64,000 bases of DNA from assembly GCA_034770075.1 (NCBI GenBank), contig CM068386.1:84603265-84667264 (forward strand). Reading direction: 5' to 3'. Made by a program: the position numbers and the translations under genes. The notes beneath the pieces are model-generated. The model was given only the letters and a program-made list of their open reading frames with translations. It did no database searches and was not told where the DNA came from. Positions within the stretch are counted from its first letter, which is position 1; every line of letters starts with the position of its first letter. The stretch comes from Aralia elata (lineage: Eukaryota; Streptophyta; Magnoliopsida; Apiales; Araliaceae). Below, in pieces: positions 10,206-23,293 of this stretch.

Positions 10206-13200
10206 TGTGACAACCCGAAAATTTATAAGATTTATAAATAAAATCTTGAATGATTAAATAAAGGTTAAAAATAAAACCTAGATTTAAAATAAAGGACTGG
10301 TTAAAAAAAATTTAGAACCGATACGGTTTGAGATTTGAAAGAATATAGAAATATTAAATGTGAAGGATAGAAATGTTGAAGAAAAGAATTGCGTAAATAA
10401 ATTTGTATTTTATTATATGTGATAAATATATGTATTTATATTTATTGCGCATGAATAAATTATTATGAAACAATTTATATTACGAAGCGAAATCATTAGT
10501 TTAGTATACGGAAATATGGTATACTTTAAATAAAGGATATTAAAATAAATTCTAGCATTTAATTATTTTAATAAAGAGAGAATATTATTTTAATTGTAAT
10601 ATCTTATTACTAAATAAATTTCCATTTGTATGAGAATATGAGTGAATATGTGTTATGTGAATTAAATAAGTTAGTTAACTTATTTGATTTAAGTGACTTA
10701 AAAAAATGAAAAGGAAAGCCAAGAAATAAGTATAATAATTATTCATCAATGATGGTAAATATTTTTGTGACTCATGTGAGGTATGTATGGGATTAAATAA
10801 ATGTATATATTATAAATGTGTATATATATTTATTTTTTTATAAAGAGAATTAAAAAGAAAGTCTTGTAACCTAATATTATATATTAGGTATGGGAATTAA
10901 ATAACCTAAAGATTATATTTATTTGAGATTTCTAGTATTTAAAATATATACTAGTAAACTAACTTAAGAGATTTATTTTATTTATCTCAACTTATTAAAT
11001 TATATTAACCTAATTAAAGCAAGTCTAATTGGGTTATATAATTAAATTTATATGAGTAATTATCTAAATTTCAAAATGAGTGGAATAGAAATCCTAATTA
11101 AATAATTAGGTAATGATCAAGAATTTTTAAGTTTCATTATTAATTAAATAAAGAATTTAATTTCTAATGAATTAATTTTGTGCGGTTTAAATTTTAAACT
11201 TTTATGTGATTAATGAATTATGTGATTAATTGTAGTCTAAAGGAGGTTCCACTAATAGTTATTTAAATTAGCTAACCTAAGAGTATTAATATCAAGGAAA
11301 TTGATAAGATAGTAAACTAATTAAATATTCAATTAAAGTGTATATGAATAATGATATTTAATAGTCCAATTAGTAAGTAAATACTAGTGGACTAGCCTAA
11401 TTAATTAATTAACCAAGCCCGCTCATTTAATTGATTATGGACTTGTATAATTAATATGTAAACTTATTAACTTAGCCCAATTAGAATGATTAGCAAGAGA
11501 TTTAATAAACTAGTAGCCCAAATATTGAAATAATAACATTGAAAAACTAGTGGCCCAAACAATTAAAAGTGAGCCTAAATTGATTTAAAGGAAAATCCAA
11601 TTGAAGGCCCACTTAGAGGATACTTCTAATAACTTAATTAATTTATTAAAGCATTAAAAGAAAATCAAAAATTAAAGCAAAATGAAGAGGGGGCTGCCGG
11701 CCACTTTGGGTGAGTTGTTGATTTTTTAAATCTTGCTTGTATAGGATTAAAAAGAAATAACAATAATGGCCTATCACCAACTTGTCAAATAAGTTGTGTA
11801 AGTATACTTATGAATGATGATAAAATAAATAGATATAATTTATATATCTATAGATTATGTAAGAAATTAGTCTTTTGTAAAGCAAAAGTTAGTCTTGTTC
11901 ATCTTCATTTTTCCAAGCTTAGTGAGAGAAAATAGAGAGCAAAAGCACTTTGTGAGATATTCTTTGAGAGCAAAAGAAGAGAGGGCTAGCCGACACTAGA
12001 GAGGAAGGATGAGAGCTTGTGGATGTCCAATAAATACATCTCCTACTTTGGAAAGAAAAGGAAGATAGCTTCTAAGAGCAAAAGGTATAAAAACTCATCC
12101 AAAAACCCTAAAAACCTAAGTTTGGGTTATTTGTGCAATCTTATGTTAGATATATGAAGTTTATATTTTAAATATTTAGAATCATGCTAATTATGTTATG
12201 TAGGATGACATGTAGTTTTGGTATGTAATGGTACGGGTTTAAGTAGAAAAATTAGGAAAAATGCTTGAAAATATTTTTACCAACGAACAAAACATAGGTT
12301 GTTCGAATAAATTGTGCATTTTGAAATTTATGCATAATATTGGTGATTTTCTTTTTTCTGAGTTTAAAAGGGTAAGTTAAGAACAAAATCTCGTTGGAAT
12401 CGTTTAAAAAAAAGTTAAAATGAGTAAGGTATGCAATTTTTACCAAAACATGTTAACTGTTGAAGCAATGTAAGAACAGTCCACTTTCGGGCGAATTTTA
12501 GTAACCAACACGTGTCCAAATTTAGATTTTGATGATGGAAAATTGTAGTTCGGAAAGATACAAATCCAACGATACTGACTAGACCCCAATCCGAGTTATA
12601 GATTTCATTTTATTCACGTTTCCATGAAGGACCCCAAATCTAAAAATTAAAGGAGCAAACTACATGTTTTGTTTATGGTGAACCGGTCCGGTTCACGGGA
12701 GCTTCGGACGGCCAGTTCACCACTTTTTCCACCGGTTCCGGTGACGAGTCTCGAACCAAAATTTTTCTAAAATGTTAAAGAATATTATAATATTTAATTT
12801 AGAATTTTTCAGTATAATTAATGGTTTAAACCCTTTTAAATCATTTAAAATTACTAACTAATAAATTTTTAATGCTACTAATTAATAATTACACTAATTA
12901 AATATTGTTTAAGTGCAATTAACTATTTAATTATTATTTAATTAACATTAACATTAAGTAATAATTAAATAGAAATAGTGTTAGTAAACTAACTATTTAT
13001 TATTTAATTAAGATTAAATAATAAATAGGGTTGAATAATTAATTAATTAATATTAAATAATGATTAAAGAATGTTTAAGTTAATAAACTAATTTAAGTAA
13101 GATTAAGTAATTAATAATGATAATTACTTACTCAAATATTATTTAATTAACATAAAAATTTATGAATTAATTATTAATTATTTAATTAATATTAAATAAT

Positions 13201-14440
13201 AAATAAGGACAAATAATTAATTAATTATTACTTAATTAATATTAAATAATAATTAAAGACAAATAAAATTAATAATTTGATTACTCATTATTTAATTAAC
13301 ATTAAGTAATAAGTAAATATAATTAGCTATTATTTATTATTAAATAATAACTAAAGGTAATTAATTAATTACTATTTATCTATTATTAAATAGTAATTAA
13401 ATGAAGTTAGAGATTATAAAATAAAAAAAGTTTAAATAACTCATTAATTAAACAATTATAATAAATTGTTTAAAGGGTTTAATAAGTGTTTATCACTTAA
13501 GGAAAACATTATTAATTAATTAACTCATTGACCTAAGATTGATTAAATGTCTTATATGATTAATGATAGCATATTAAATTATGTGTGCTAGATGATTGAT
13601 TTATCTGCTAGATAAATAGCATATGTAAGCATAAAGATATGCAATGTGCAGTACTAATTGATAGACCAACATTATCAATGTTAGGTCATTCAAAGAGTAC
13701 TAATTAAAGATATTTGTAGCTCGTCAGACAGACAAGTTCCCTAACCTTACTCAAATTTATATTGAGCAAGTTTCAAATCTTAAACTTCTTATATCATTGC
13801 AAGTTTCCTAACTCAAACTTGGGTTAATATTTTCAAGCATGTTAGTAGTTTAATTATTGTTAATTATTCCACATCAATGAAATTTATTGTTAATCGCACT
13901 TAGTGCAAGTTGTATATGTTCACCTGGTATGAAAGGCTGATCACCTTGATTACCAAATTTGTTCATGGCCATTGTTAGCCACTCAGTGTTATTGATGCAG
14001 TTATTCATTTATTGAAATTGATTTTCATTCTTTCACAATGGTTATATATTATTGAAAGTTCAGAAAGCTATATTCTTTTCTTCAATCATGATATATCTTT
14101 ATTGTATTTAAACTTGCTGAGCAAAGTAGTTGCTCACTCTTGCTATATTATAATAACATTTCAGTTAAGCCTGAGTGTTTCAGGAGGATTAAAGACAAGA
14201 GGAAACGTTCAAAAGTAACTTAATATTACATTTATCTTATGTAAAATGATTATGTAAACCTTTTAAATTATTAAGATATGTATTCAGTTAAGGTTGGTAG
14301 ATTTTAGGAACGATGAAGAACTTATGTAATAAATAATTTATGTTTATATATTCCGCGTTAGATATAGAATGTGTAAGAAGATGATGTACCGTGACGCACC
14401 AGGTTCGAGGTTCAAGGGACCTGGATTTGGGGGCGCCACA
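10206..14440 (+). repeat. long Ty3/gypsy LTR (about 4.2 kb), 3' LTR
   Basis: The segment begins TGTGACAACCCG directly after a polypurine tract and ends GGGCGCCACA at 14440. These are the terminal motifs of chromovirus-type gypsy LTRs. The interior is AT-rich (long runs of TTAATTAA-like sequence at 12780-13520) with a short GC-rich patch at 12680-12745. No primer-binding site follows 14440, so this reads as a 3' LTR. The 5' partner is not in the window. The right boundary rests on terminal motif and not on a paired LTR. Confidence 0.6.
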
Positions 14441-16128
14441 GTTGTTTTTACATTTCAACTTTTACTTTACAATTCCAAGAAGAATTCCGCGTTCAGTCTT
14501 TGGCTTATGAGCTTTGCTGGACTTTACGATTTTGTTCACTTTACTAGCTAAAATTTGCTTCATAACTTGATGTGAACTTTATGATAGGTGCAACAGCTCT
14601 ACGACCCTTATGATGCTTTGCAATTATCGGTTAACTCTGTGATCCATTTTGACTTTACGACTTGACAGAGTAACTTTACGAGCATAAGATTCTTAGTAAC
14701 TATACATCAGATTCATTCGGCAAGATCAACCTAATATTCTTGATCTTTCTAGTCCAAGTCCTTGTACACATAATTCTTTGAAGGACTTTACAAAACTTGT
14801 TATACAAGTATACATTGTTTATTCAATCTTTGAATGTCTAGATCACTCTGCTTACAATATTCACATTACGAACATGCAGAGTAATTCTTCGATAAGATCA
14901 ACTTAATATTCTTGATCTTTATGTTCTAAGTCCTTGTGCATATATTTCTTTTATAAGGACTTTACAACATTCAGAATCAAATGAGCTTTAATCTTGTATT
15001 CATCATTGCATCAGTTGGATATCATCAAGCTATGCTTATATACAATTCACAGTATATAGTAATGTATCAATTTTCTAACAAGTTATATTTATCACATATA
15101 ATCATGTAAGCACACACTCAGATAATTCACATTGACACATAAGTACATAATCACATTTGCATGTAAACACATAATCACTTAGACAACCAAACATATAAGC
15201 ATATAGTCACATTAGCACATAAACATATAATCATTTAGACAGTTAAGATAGTCATCATCAAATCAAACAACCTTCAACAAGTAGAATTCAGTACCAACTC
15301 ACTTAATAACCGCTACCATACCATACTATTGGCATCCCTACAGACAATGGGTTAATCATCGAAAAAAGTCATCGAACTTATGTTAAATGGTTATGGTACA
15401 AAAACCATAACCATTTAAGTTATAAAAATAGTCAAAAATATCCAAAATTTGACCATCTCATATGTTCACGTCAAAGGCACATAAGCTTCTATGGTTAAAT
15501 TTTTGGCACTTTTTACTATCATTTGAAAGTTCAATGATGTTAAAATACCCCCTTTATTTCAAAATATAAGCTCATTATTGACTTTTTGAATTAAACTTAA
15601 AATATTTTTAAAACCAAAATTGACATAAATTCTTTTTATTTTAGTCAATATAGTGATTAATATTGTAAACGATCTAAAATGTATTACTAATTATTATAAG
15701 AATTATTATTTTATAATATTTAATGAATCATCTAAACCAAAAAAAAAAAGAAATGGACAAAAAAGTTTTAACTACTTCTTGCAGAATTTTCTGTTCGAAA
15801 ATCATATTTAGTGACTTTCGGACAGAAAACTAAATAACATGAGGAAATTTTTTATAATCCTTACTATATTCTCTATATTATAAATACAATAAATTAATAA
15901 AAGGATAAAATAGTAATTAAGTGTAAAAGTTAAGTTTTTTTTTCCTCTTTATAAACTCGGCAACGTATGAAAGGAAACTTCCAAGTTTTCTACTCTTTTC
16001 TTTTCTATAATAATTTAAGTTATTTAAAAAAAAATTCTATCGAAACTCGAACATAAACATGGATACTGAAATGGGGTTGTTGGTTTTACTTTTGTGATTG
16101 CTATGTATTGAGGCATCTGCTTTCGCTT
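14441..16128. other. gene-free AT-rich spacer
   Basis: No coding region, RNA gene or complete element is supported. Near 15550 there is one MITE-like end (CCCCCTTTATTTCAAAATATAAG), but I found no matching opposite end. Short ORFs here have no recognisable domain. Confidence 0.6.
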
Positions 16129-16136
16129 CTTGCAGA

Positions 16137-16639
16137 TAGGGGTGAGCATGGCGCGGTTTGGTGCGATTTGAAGCTCAAACCACACCCGAAACCGCTTAGG
16201 TGCGGTTTCACAAATCCAAAACTGCACATGGAACCGCATGGTGCGGTTTTAAAATGTGCGGTGCGGTTTCATTTGGTGCGGTTTCGGTTACAAAACCAAT
16301 TGAGGCAACAAATTTTTATACAATTTAAATTAAGAATGAAAAACAAATTCCTCAATTTTTTAAAGTCTTTCTAGTATTCCTTATTTGAAATTAAATCAAC
16401 CATTTCCTTGATATGGGTTTGGACAAATGGACAAAACAATTCTAAATGTATAGCCCACCACCCAATTCAGTCAGAAGAAGAAATGAACTAAAACAATGTT
16501 CACATGGACAAATGTACTACATAACAATATGCATTATATATATACACACACACACACACATTATATATATAGTGAAGTTAGGCATTCTGCATTCATTACA
16601 TTACATACAATGATATAAGATGTACTACATACAATATGC

Positions 16640-16676
<37 letters not shown>

Positions 16677-16889
16677 GCCCTGCATACATGTACCATACAT
16701 ACACATATGGTGCGGTTTCGGTTTTATGCGTGCGGTTTTGACCAGTAACCAAAACCGAACCGTAAATTTGGTTTTTAACCCACCTAAAACCGCAACATAC
16801 GCCGGAACCATTAGTGCAGTTTTAATTGGTGCGGTTTGTGCGGTTTTTGGTGCGGTTTCGGAGGCGATTTGGTTACTTGCTCAGCCCTA
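16137..16889. mobile_element. non-autonomous hAT-like transposon (753 bp)
   Basis: Terminal inverted repeats are TAGGGGTGAGCA at the left and, on the opposite strand, TAGGGCTGAGCA at the right. They are flanked by a perfect 8-bp target duplication CTTGCAGA (16129-16136 and 16890-16897). Both subterminal regions carry many GTGCGGTTT / AACCGCACC motifs, and the middle holds CA and TA microsatellites. There is no transposase ORF. Eight-base duplications and TAGGG-type ends fit the hAT superfamily. Confidence 0.88.
16641..16674. repeat. (TA)n microsatellite inside the hAT-like element
   Basis: An uninterrupted run of about 16-17 TA units. A (CA)n tract with TA flanks lies about 90 bp upstream (16543-16560). 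Confidence 0.95.
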
Positions 16890-17738
16890 CTTGCAGATAC
16901 ATTCTGCAATCACATATTTTAATTTTCACAATAAAATTCAAAGATTTAGCAAGAAAGAAAAAAGAAGGAACTAAAATCAATTTATGTTTCCTCTTAAGTA
17001 CCATGGATAAAAAGCTATATATGAAATATACTGTCCATCCCCAAATAAGAATCTCGTCCCATTTTTGGAATAGAGTAAAAGCCTCGACCTTTCTGTAATT
17101 ATGAGCTACTTCTCTGCTGAGCTCGAGCTATGAGCTCTTGCCCCCAGTGATGGTTATGTTGTCTTGGGAGCGTTAAAGCTTGCTTCTTCTCCAGAATTTT
17201 CTTAGTCATCAATATGACATGTCCTTACTTGAACCGATGTGATTCTCTAAACAATTAAAATTTCGTACTTATTTTGGATCCTCCCTCTCTTTTGATTGAG
17301 CTTGTATCCTCGTCTTTCTCTAAAAATTGATAAGACGTGTCAAAGTGAAACCACCTAGGGTATGTTTGTTTGAACATAAATATGTGCATGAGCCTATGCA
17401 AACACGTTAAAAATGGTAGATAGTCAGGGGCCAAAAAGACTCCGTTGTAGGAACTTCAGAGACCTCCTAACTGAATTTAATTAAAAATTTGACAGTTCAG
17501 TCTATTTGTATAAATAGGACGCATTTTAGGAGGCACCTAAAATGAAAATATGACTATCATTTTGGAATGGATGCAGTATAAAATAGGATAAAAAAAAAAA
17601 AGAAAGGTCAAAATCTGGAATTGAAGCTTAAGCATTAAATAAATTTACACTAATAAGAAATCCTTAAATTTCGAGGTCCAAAAGATGAGAAACTTAGCTA
17701 ATGTGCAAAAAATTGAAGGTTGAATTACAAATCTATCC

Positions 17739-18320
17739 CTCTATTAGCAAAGTGAACACTTGCCTACTTATAATTGTCACTTATGTGACGTTTGGATTAA
17801 AAGAATGGAATAAAGAAGGGAACGAAATGGAGAGTGGAATGATTCATTCTATTCATGACTGGAATGAATCATTTCATACCCTCCCCCAAGAAATTGAATT
17901 CATAAATTTGGAATGAATAGGAACGATTCATTTTATTCCAATAAAGCAACCAAACACATTTTTTTTCATTCCATAAGAATGAATTATTCCATTCCTACCT
18001 TCATTCTTCCAATCCAAACATAACATTAGTGTCAATTCTCTTGTGTTGACTTTTCCCTAATTCTATGTGACTTGCTAGTATGTGCGCTTTTTTAATGAGC
18101 ATGTCTTTGTAATTTGATGATATAAAATACCTAGTTCTCTAACTAACACTAAATTATGTGGAATGAGTATTTTACATAATCAAATGACAAAGGATATCCT
18201 CATTAGACAAATTCATGACTAGCATGTGACACAAAATTGGTAAAACATCAACTCAAGGAATATAATTGACACTGAGTGGCAACTATAAGGAGGCAAGTGT
18301 TCACTTTGTTAATCGAGGAG
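17739..18320. mobile_element. foldback element interrupted by a Tourist-like MITE
   Basis: Left arm 17739-17787 (AGCAAAGTGAACACTTGCCT onward) is the inverted copy of 18273-18320. Further inward, GTCAATTCTCTTGTGTTGAC and CTATGTGACTTGCTAGTATG (18031-18082) pair with the region 18210-18272. The whole can fold into a long imperfect hairpin once the inner MITE is removed. I did not fix its outermost ends or target duplication. Confidence 0.7.
17784..18025. mobile_element. Tourist-like MITE (242 bp)
   Basis: The left end TGTGACGTTTGGATT and the right end (opposite strand TGTTATGTTTGGATT) are inverted repeats. The interior is rich in GAATGGAAT/ATTCCATTC. A 3-bp TTA duplication flanks it (17781-17783 and 18026-18028), as expected for the PIF/Harbinger-Tourist group. 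It sits in the left arm of a larger foldback. Confidence 0.8.
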
Positions 18321-21300
18321 CTACTTTGAAATTCGCGAACTTCTTTGAGGGACAGGTCTGAAATTCAGTTTCATTCAATAAGGGATACTTCACATTCTGG
18401 GCAATCATTGCTATAGCTTAAGGCACCATCAGTTCAGCCATAATTTTTGCTTTACAGAAAGATAAAAAATAATCAAATTTGTTGTTCTTGGCAAGTTTAC
18501 AAATGGCAGGCTCATCGAAAAGACTGACAAATTACTTTCGAAACTGCACACAATCACGATGGTGGTATGAAAATGCCAAGAGAATTTACTTGCTTTAAAA
18601 AATAAAAAATAAAATAAAAAAGAGTAAAGGAGGAGGAAGCATTTCAGCAGATAACTCGCTCTACTCCTGCATAACCAGTTCTAATGGAGGCTGCAATTCG
18701 AACAAAAGTACTAAGTTTTGCAGAAACTCGGAGTGAAAAAAGACGGAGCAAGCATGTTCCAGTCAATTGTGATTTTCGGATTCTACTGCTTAGTTATACT
18801 TTGGTCTACACAGGAACGAAGCCATGTTCAGGATATTGATGTCCACCCACAACCACCACCATTAACCACCACCACCAACCACCACCACCACCACTATCCA
18901 CCGCCATATTTTTATACTAATTATATAAAATTGTTATAATTATTATTATGTTTTATTAGACTTGAAATATTTTATTAGTTATACATTATTGATGATTTTA
19001 TTTGAATTAATTATTTAATATTTATTATATTTTTATGCTCATCATAAGTTTGTATAAACTGATATAAGGGTAAATTAGTAAAATGTTATATTTATACATA
19101 CAATAAAGATTGGTTATCAAGCAACTCTTTTATATTTGAACTCTGTTGTAAAAAGAGCCTCTATTTTAATAAGCTCTTATTACACAATTTTATCAAATAC
19201 TATCTAAGTTCCTTGGAAGAGTTGTGTCGCGAGTATCATCGCTAAAGCATTATTTAAAATTTATGAGAAAAAATGGAGTGAAAGAAAGGAAATTTACTTT
19301 CATTTCTTGTGTTTGTGATTTTTGGAAGAAAATTATAACTTAAAAGAGTATATTATTATTTGAGCCTTATGAGATTACATTTGAGAACTATTACAAAGAT
19401 AGTTTTGATATTTTAATGTTATCTAAGTTCTTTAATAAATTCCCTTCCAAATCTTCCCAAGTTTGGGAGGAAATTTTTGGGACGAAATGTTTAGAAAATC
19501 TCTCTCCTTTCTTTTCTCTCCTAAAAAAACATACAAACAAGGGACCTTTGATCTCTTTCCTAAATTTTCCTCACTCTCCTTTCTTTTCTATCCTATTTAA
19601 AACTCACAAACAAAGTATCAACTTCCTTCTAGTGAAAGGGAAAATCCTCAGGTTTCAATGTCCAAATCTGCATTCTTAAAACTTTTTTACCTATATGGGG
19701 TGTTAATGATGCACTGACGGAGTCGAAAGTGAAGTAATTCATGACCGAAAAGGAGTTTTCATCGGCTAAACTTTAAAAGTGCGTAATTTTTGTTCTAAGA
19801 GTTACAGAACCCATAATATATCTAATCGAAGGTATCGAAAAGCTCTGCACAATTGAATGACACGTTTTAAGAAAGAAAACGGGTTTAAAGCAATCAAGTC
19901 ATTGGTCAAAGTTCGGTCAAATTTTTGATCAATTTATATGTTTTAATATTTCATTACTTATCATTTCTAATTAGGGTTGGAGAGCGACTTAAGACTATAA
20001 ATATGTTAACTTAGGGTTTTTGAATTATTCTTTTAATAATTATTATCAATACTATTATATTTTCTCTTGTAGAATTCGTAATTTTTCCTTGTCTACAAGG
20101 ATTAATCTGTCTTTGTGTTTGTAGGTTAAACTAACCATACTAATCCGCTGTGTCGGTTAAGCCAACAACATTTCTAAGATTATCAGTCTACATTCCTCAA
20201 GAAGAATTGTGTTGCTAGTATCGTCGCTAAAGCATTATTTTTGTTGTTAGACGTTTATTGGAGGAAATTGACGAAAGGTGTAATAAAGGGGATCCTCATC
20301 CCTTGCTTGGGGATTTATAAGATCTGGAAACAAGAAAAGATCAGTGTCTTTATCTTAGGGTGTTAAGCCAGCAACATAACCTAGATGATTAGTCTAAGAT
20401 CCTCAGGAAGAGGTATAGGCGACTGCCACAGCCCTTAATTAATGGTAATGCTAACAAAAGCAACTATGGGACCTCTCTTTGATGATATCTTCACCGAATA
20501 TGTTTACCGACTTTGAAGAAACTCTAAATCTCATCTATTATACTCTCGATTATGTCCAAAACCAATTACAATCCGAAGGAATGTTCAAATATTCATAACC
20601 AGATACCTTCATTTCAACCCAAACACCTTGATTTCTATATTCAAATCTGGACCAGCCGACCACAAGAATTTCTCGAAGAGATCCTCAAGAGTGTTGATTA
20701 CTCTCTTATAAGACAAGGGCCGGCCATGGTATTTAACTAGCAAGGAGCCAACTCGCGTGCTCAAACCAGACACTAGAGGATCTGTAAGCTAATTTTCAAC
20801 TCCTGCCACACAAATGCAACTCATAAAAGGTTGAAGCCCGTTAAGGCATTCAAACACCAACTACACACTTTTAGTTAAATGGGTCGACATGATCTAGTGT
20901 TGAGAATCTTGACATGATTAATTAACGGGCCGTATTAGGGTAGACATATTTATGTAATGCCTATGACCCAACCTGACACGACACGATTGCTACCCCTATA
21001 TGGGATCCTTTCATGTAGTTCACTTTTCCCCTTCAAAATTAAATCTAAAAACTACAATTCAAGACAACAATAACAACAATACACACACAGAGGCCTATGG
21101 AATTTCTTAATGACTCTTACATATGAACATTCTCAGAGATAGATCTGCCTCTAACAAAAGCATTTTGTTGATAAAAAAAACACATTTTTTATATTTAAAA
21201 CAAAGAAAATGAGAAATTTTATAAAGATAAGAAAAAGGAATTAAAAACATTCTACAAAATCACCAAAGATAAAGCCTATGTTACTGTTTCAGGATACTGC

Positions 21301-22175
21301 AGCAGAACAGCCATGTAACTTCTATCTTTTAGGTACTTAAACAAACAGTAAGCCTTATCCCATCCCTAGCCTATTACAAGCTACAGACCCCACCATATTA
21401 ACCACCCTTTCGCCCTTAAACCCATCTGAATAAATCCTATAAAATCCTTTTTATTGAATCTGTCCTACACTATTTCCAGTTATCAGCTACTGAAAAGAAA
21501 ACCTGACACCACATTGTCGACACTGACAATAAATAAGAGACCTACTATAAGGCTAAATAGTTCAAGTAAGACTTAAACCACTAGAGCCGAACCATGCTTT
21601 GACTTGCCGAGTTGCAACTCGTTTAAAAGTTAAATAAGTCAAGTTGAGCGGGACTTTAAACAAGCCTGAAATTTGGTATACGAATCCGGCCCTTTTAGCA
21701 AATGAGTCGAGCTCGAGCCAAGCTTAAGCGAGCCGAGTAAGCCCAGGTCGTTTAACTTTTTATTATAAAAATTAATAACATAAATAATTAATTAAATGCA
21801 AAACAAGTCTGGTTTACTCGAGTCGGGCTTGAACCAGACACCACATTGTTTGAGCTTAGCTCATTTAACTAAACGGACAAAGGAGCTTGTTCGAGCTCAG
21901 CTCGCTTAACGAGCTCGAGTCAAGCTTAGTCAAGCCAAGCTTGCGAGCAACCCGATTCGTTTATAGCTCTATACACCGCTAACCATTTTCCACTTCCTCA
22001 ACTTCAAAATAATCATGGATATTGGATAATGTGAAATAAGTCATCGAACTGAACATTTCTTTGTATCCTTGAAAATTGCCATTATGGAATTGGAATGGAT
22101 AGGCCATGCATCATTTAAGTTGGTATGTCCCCAAAAATATCAAACAATATAGCAACCATTTCATTATGAAATACA
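18321..22175. other. gene-poor spacer with repeat fragments
   Basis: No gene is supported. A CCA/ACC-rich microsatellite lies at about 18843-18904. A 40-bp direct repeat (19216-19255 and 20201-20240, sharing TCGCTAAAGCATTATTT) suggests a degraded element about 1 kb long. At 20880-20998 there is a one-ended hAT-like fragment ending TTGCTACCCCTA. At 21590-21965 many GAGCTCGAG/CTCGAGTC motifs in both orientations mark an old palindromic DNA element whose ends I could not fix. Confidence 0.6.
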
Positions 22176-22177
22176 TA

Positions 22178-22568
22178 CTCCCTTTGTCATCAAAAGGATG
22201 GCTTAAGGTATTAAAAGTAAGGGGTAAGTATGTCATTTAGTGGGGTCCATTAGTATAAAAGAATAAAAGCAAGGTTCTAAAAGGCGGGAGGCGGGCAGCC
22301 GGACGGGGCCAAGCGCCTAGGAGGCCTAGGCGGGATTTTTATTTCAAGTTAATTTTAATATTTTATCTTACATTTATCCAAACAAAACAATAACATAAAG
22401 CAAAATAATTTATAATAAAGATAATAAAGGCCTTTACTTAAAGTTCAAACACATATCGATATTCCCAATGTCAAAGTTCAAATACAAACATGCAATTGTT
22501 CAAAGTTTAAACACAAACAAATAATCAAAAATACAAACTAATAATCCTCATCTTCATATCCCTCTATA

Positions 22569-22601
<33 letters not shown>

Positions 22602-23023
22602 TAATGTCCCCATCGGACTCACACTCAATACTCCTTCAAGATAATGACTCACGACGTTATTTTGTAGCTTAGTTATTAAAATAAAAATAAAAATAAAAAA
22701 ACAATTGCAGCCCTAATTTCTCTGCCTAAGCCACGCTTAGGGGCCTAATTTTTCCGCCTTGCCCGCCTAGGCCCCGCCTAGTCCCACCTAATCTCCTAGA
22801 GGGATTTTTTTGCTGCCTTGGGCTTAAGCGAGGCGCCAGGGGGGCCTAGGCGAGCCTAGGCGGGGATTTTTAGAACACTGAATAAAAGGACATGTCACTT
22901 TATGTAATATTGTAGGGCCACTAAAGATAAATATGGAATTTTTTTACTCACTTTCCTCTATCTTACTTCTCTTAATTTGTGTGAAAAATGTACTTGTGCC
23001 ATCCTTTTCAAGGATGGAGGGAG
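22178..23023. mobile_element. Stowaway MITE, split by a Mutator-like MITE
   Basis: The ends are inverted repeats: left CTCCCTTTGTCATCAAAAGG and right (opposite strand) CTCCCTCCATCCTTGAAAAG. TA flanks both (22176-22177 and 23024-23025), the Stowaway/mariner signature. Without the inner insertion it is about 227 bp. It ends about 270 bp from the RPC6 stop codon. Confidence 0.85.
22270..22879. mobile_element. Mutator-like MITE (610 bp) nested in Stowaway
   Basis: The left end CAAGGTTCTAAAAGG and the right end, opposite strand AGTGTTCTAAAAATCC, are partly matching inverted repeats. A perfect 9-bp duplication GAATAAAAG (22261-22269 and 22880-22888) flanks the element, as in Mutator-type insertion. 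GC-rich subterminal blocks repeat GCCTAGGCG; the centre is AT-rich. There is no transposase. A relative is at 36852-37556. Confidence 0.85.
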
Positions 23024-23293
23024 TATTATTTAGAAACATAAATCCATGGTACGATGGAATGCATAGAAATAGAACATCAATACAACCATAAATCTGAAGT
23101 TGTTCATCAAATTTCACCTAAATGATAGACTTCTATTATCGTATCCCTTAATACTTCAATATATTATACCAAACTATAAATATTTCCATTTAGTAAATGG
23201 TAAAGGCACATATATCGATAATCAAAATTCATAAACTGTATTGCGATAAAGTAGAAATAAGCAAATCCAGTTCAACAACCAAACATACATCGA

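Noticed and set aside
16108..17098. Plus-strand ORFs of 88-112 residues
   Set aside because: They lie in or across the hAT-like element and its TA microsatellite, with no domain or codon signature.
18718..18939. 73-residue ORF with a hydrophobic segment and His/Pro tail
   Set aside because: The tail is a CCA microsatellite. No homologous domain is evident, so a gene cannot be supported.
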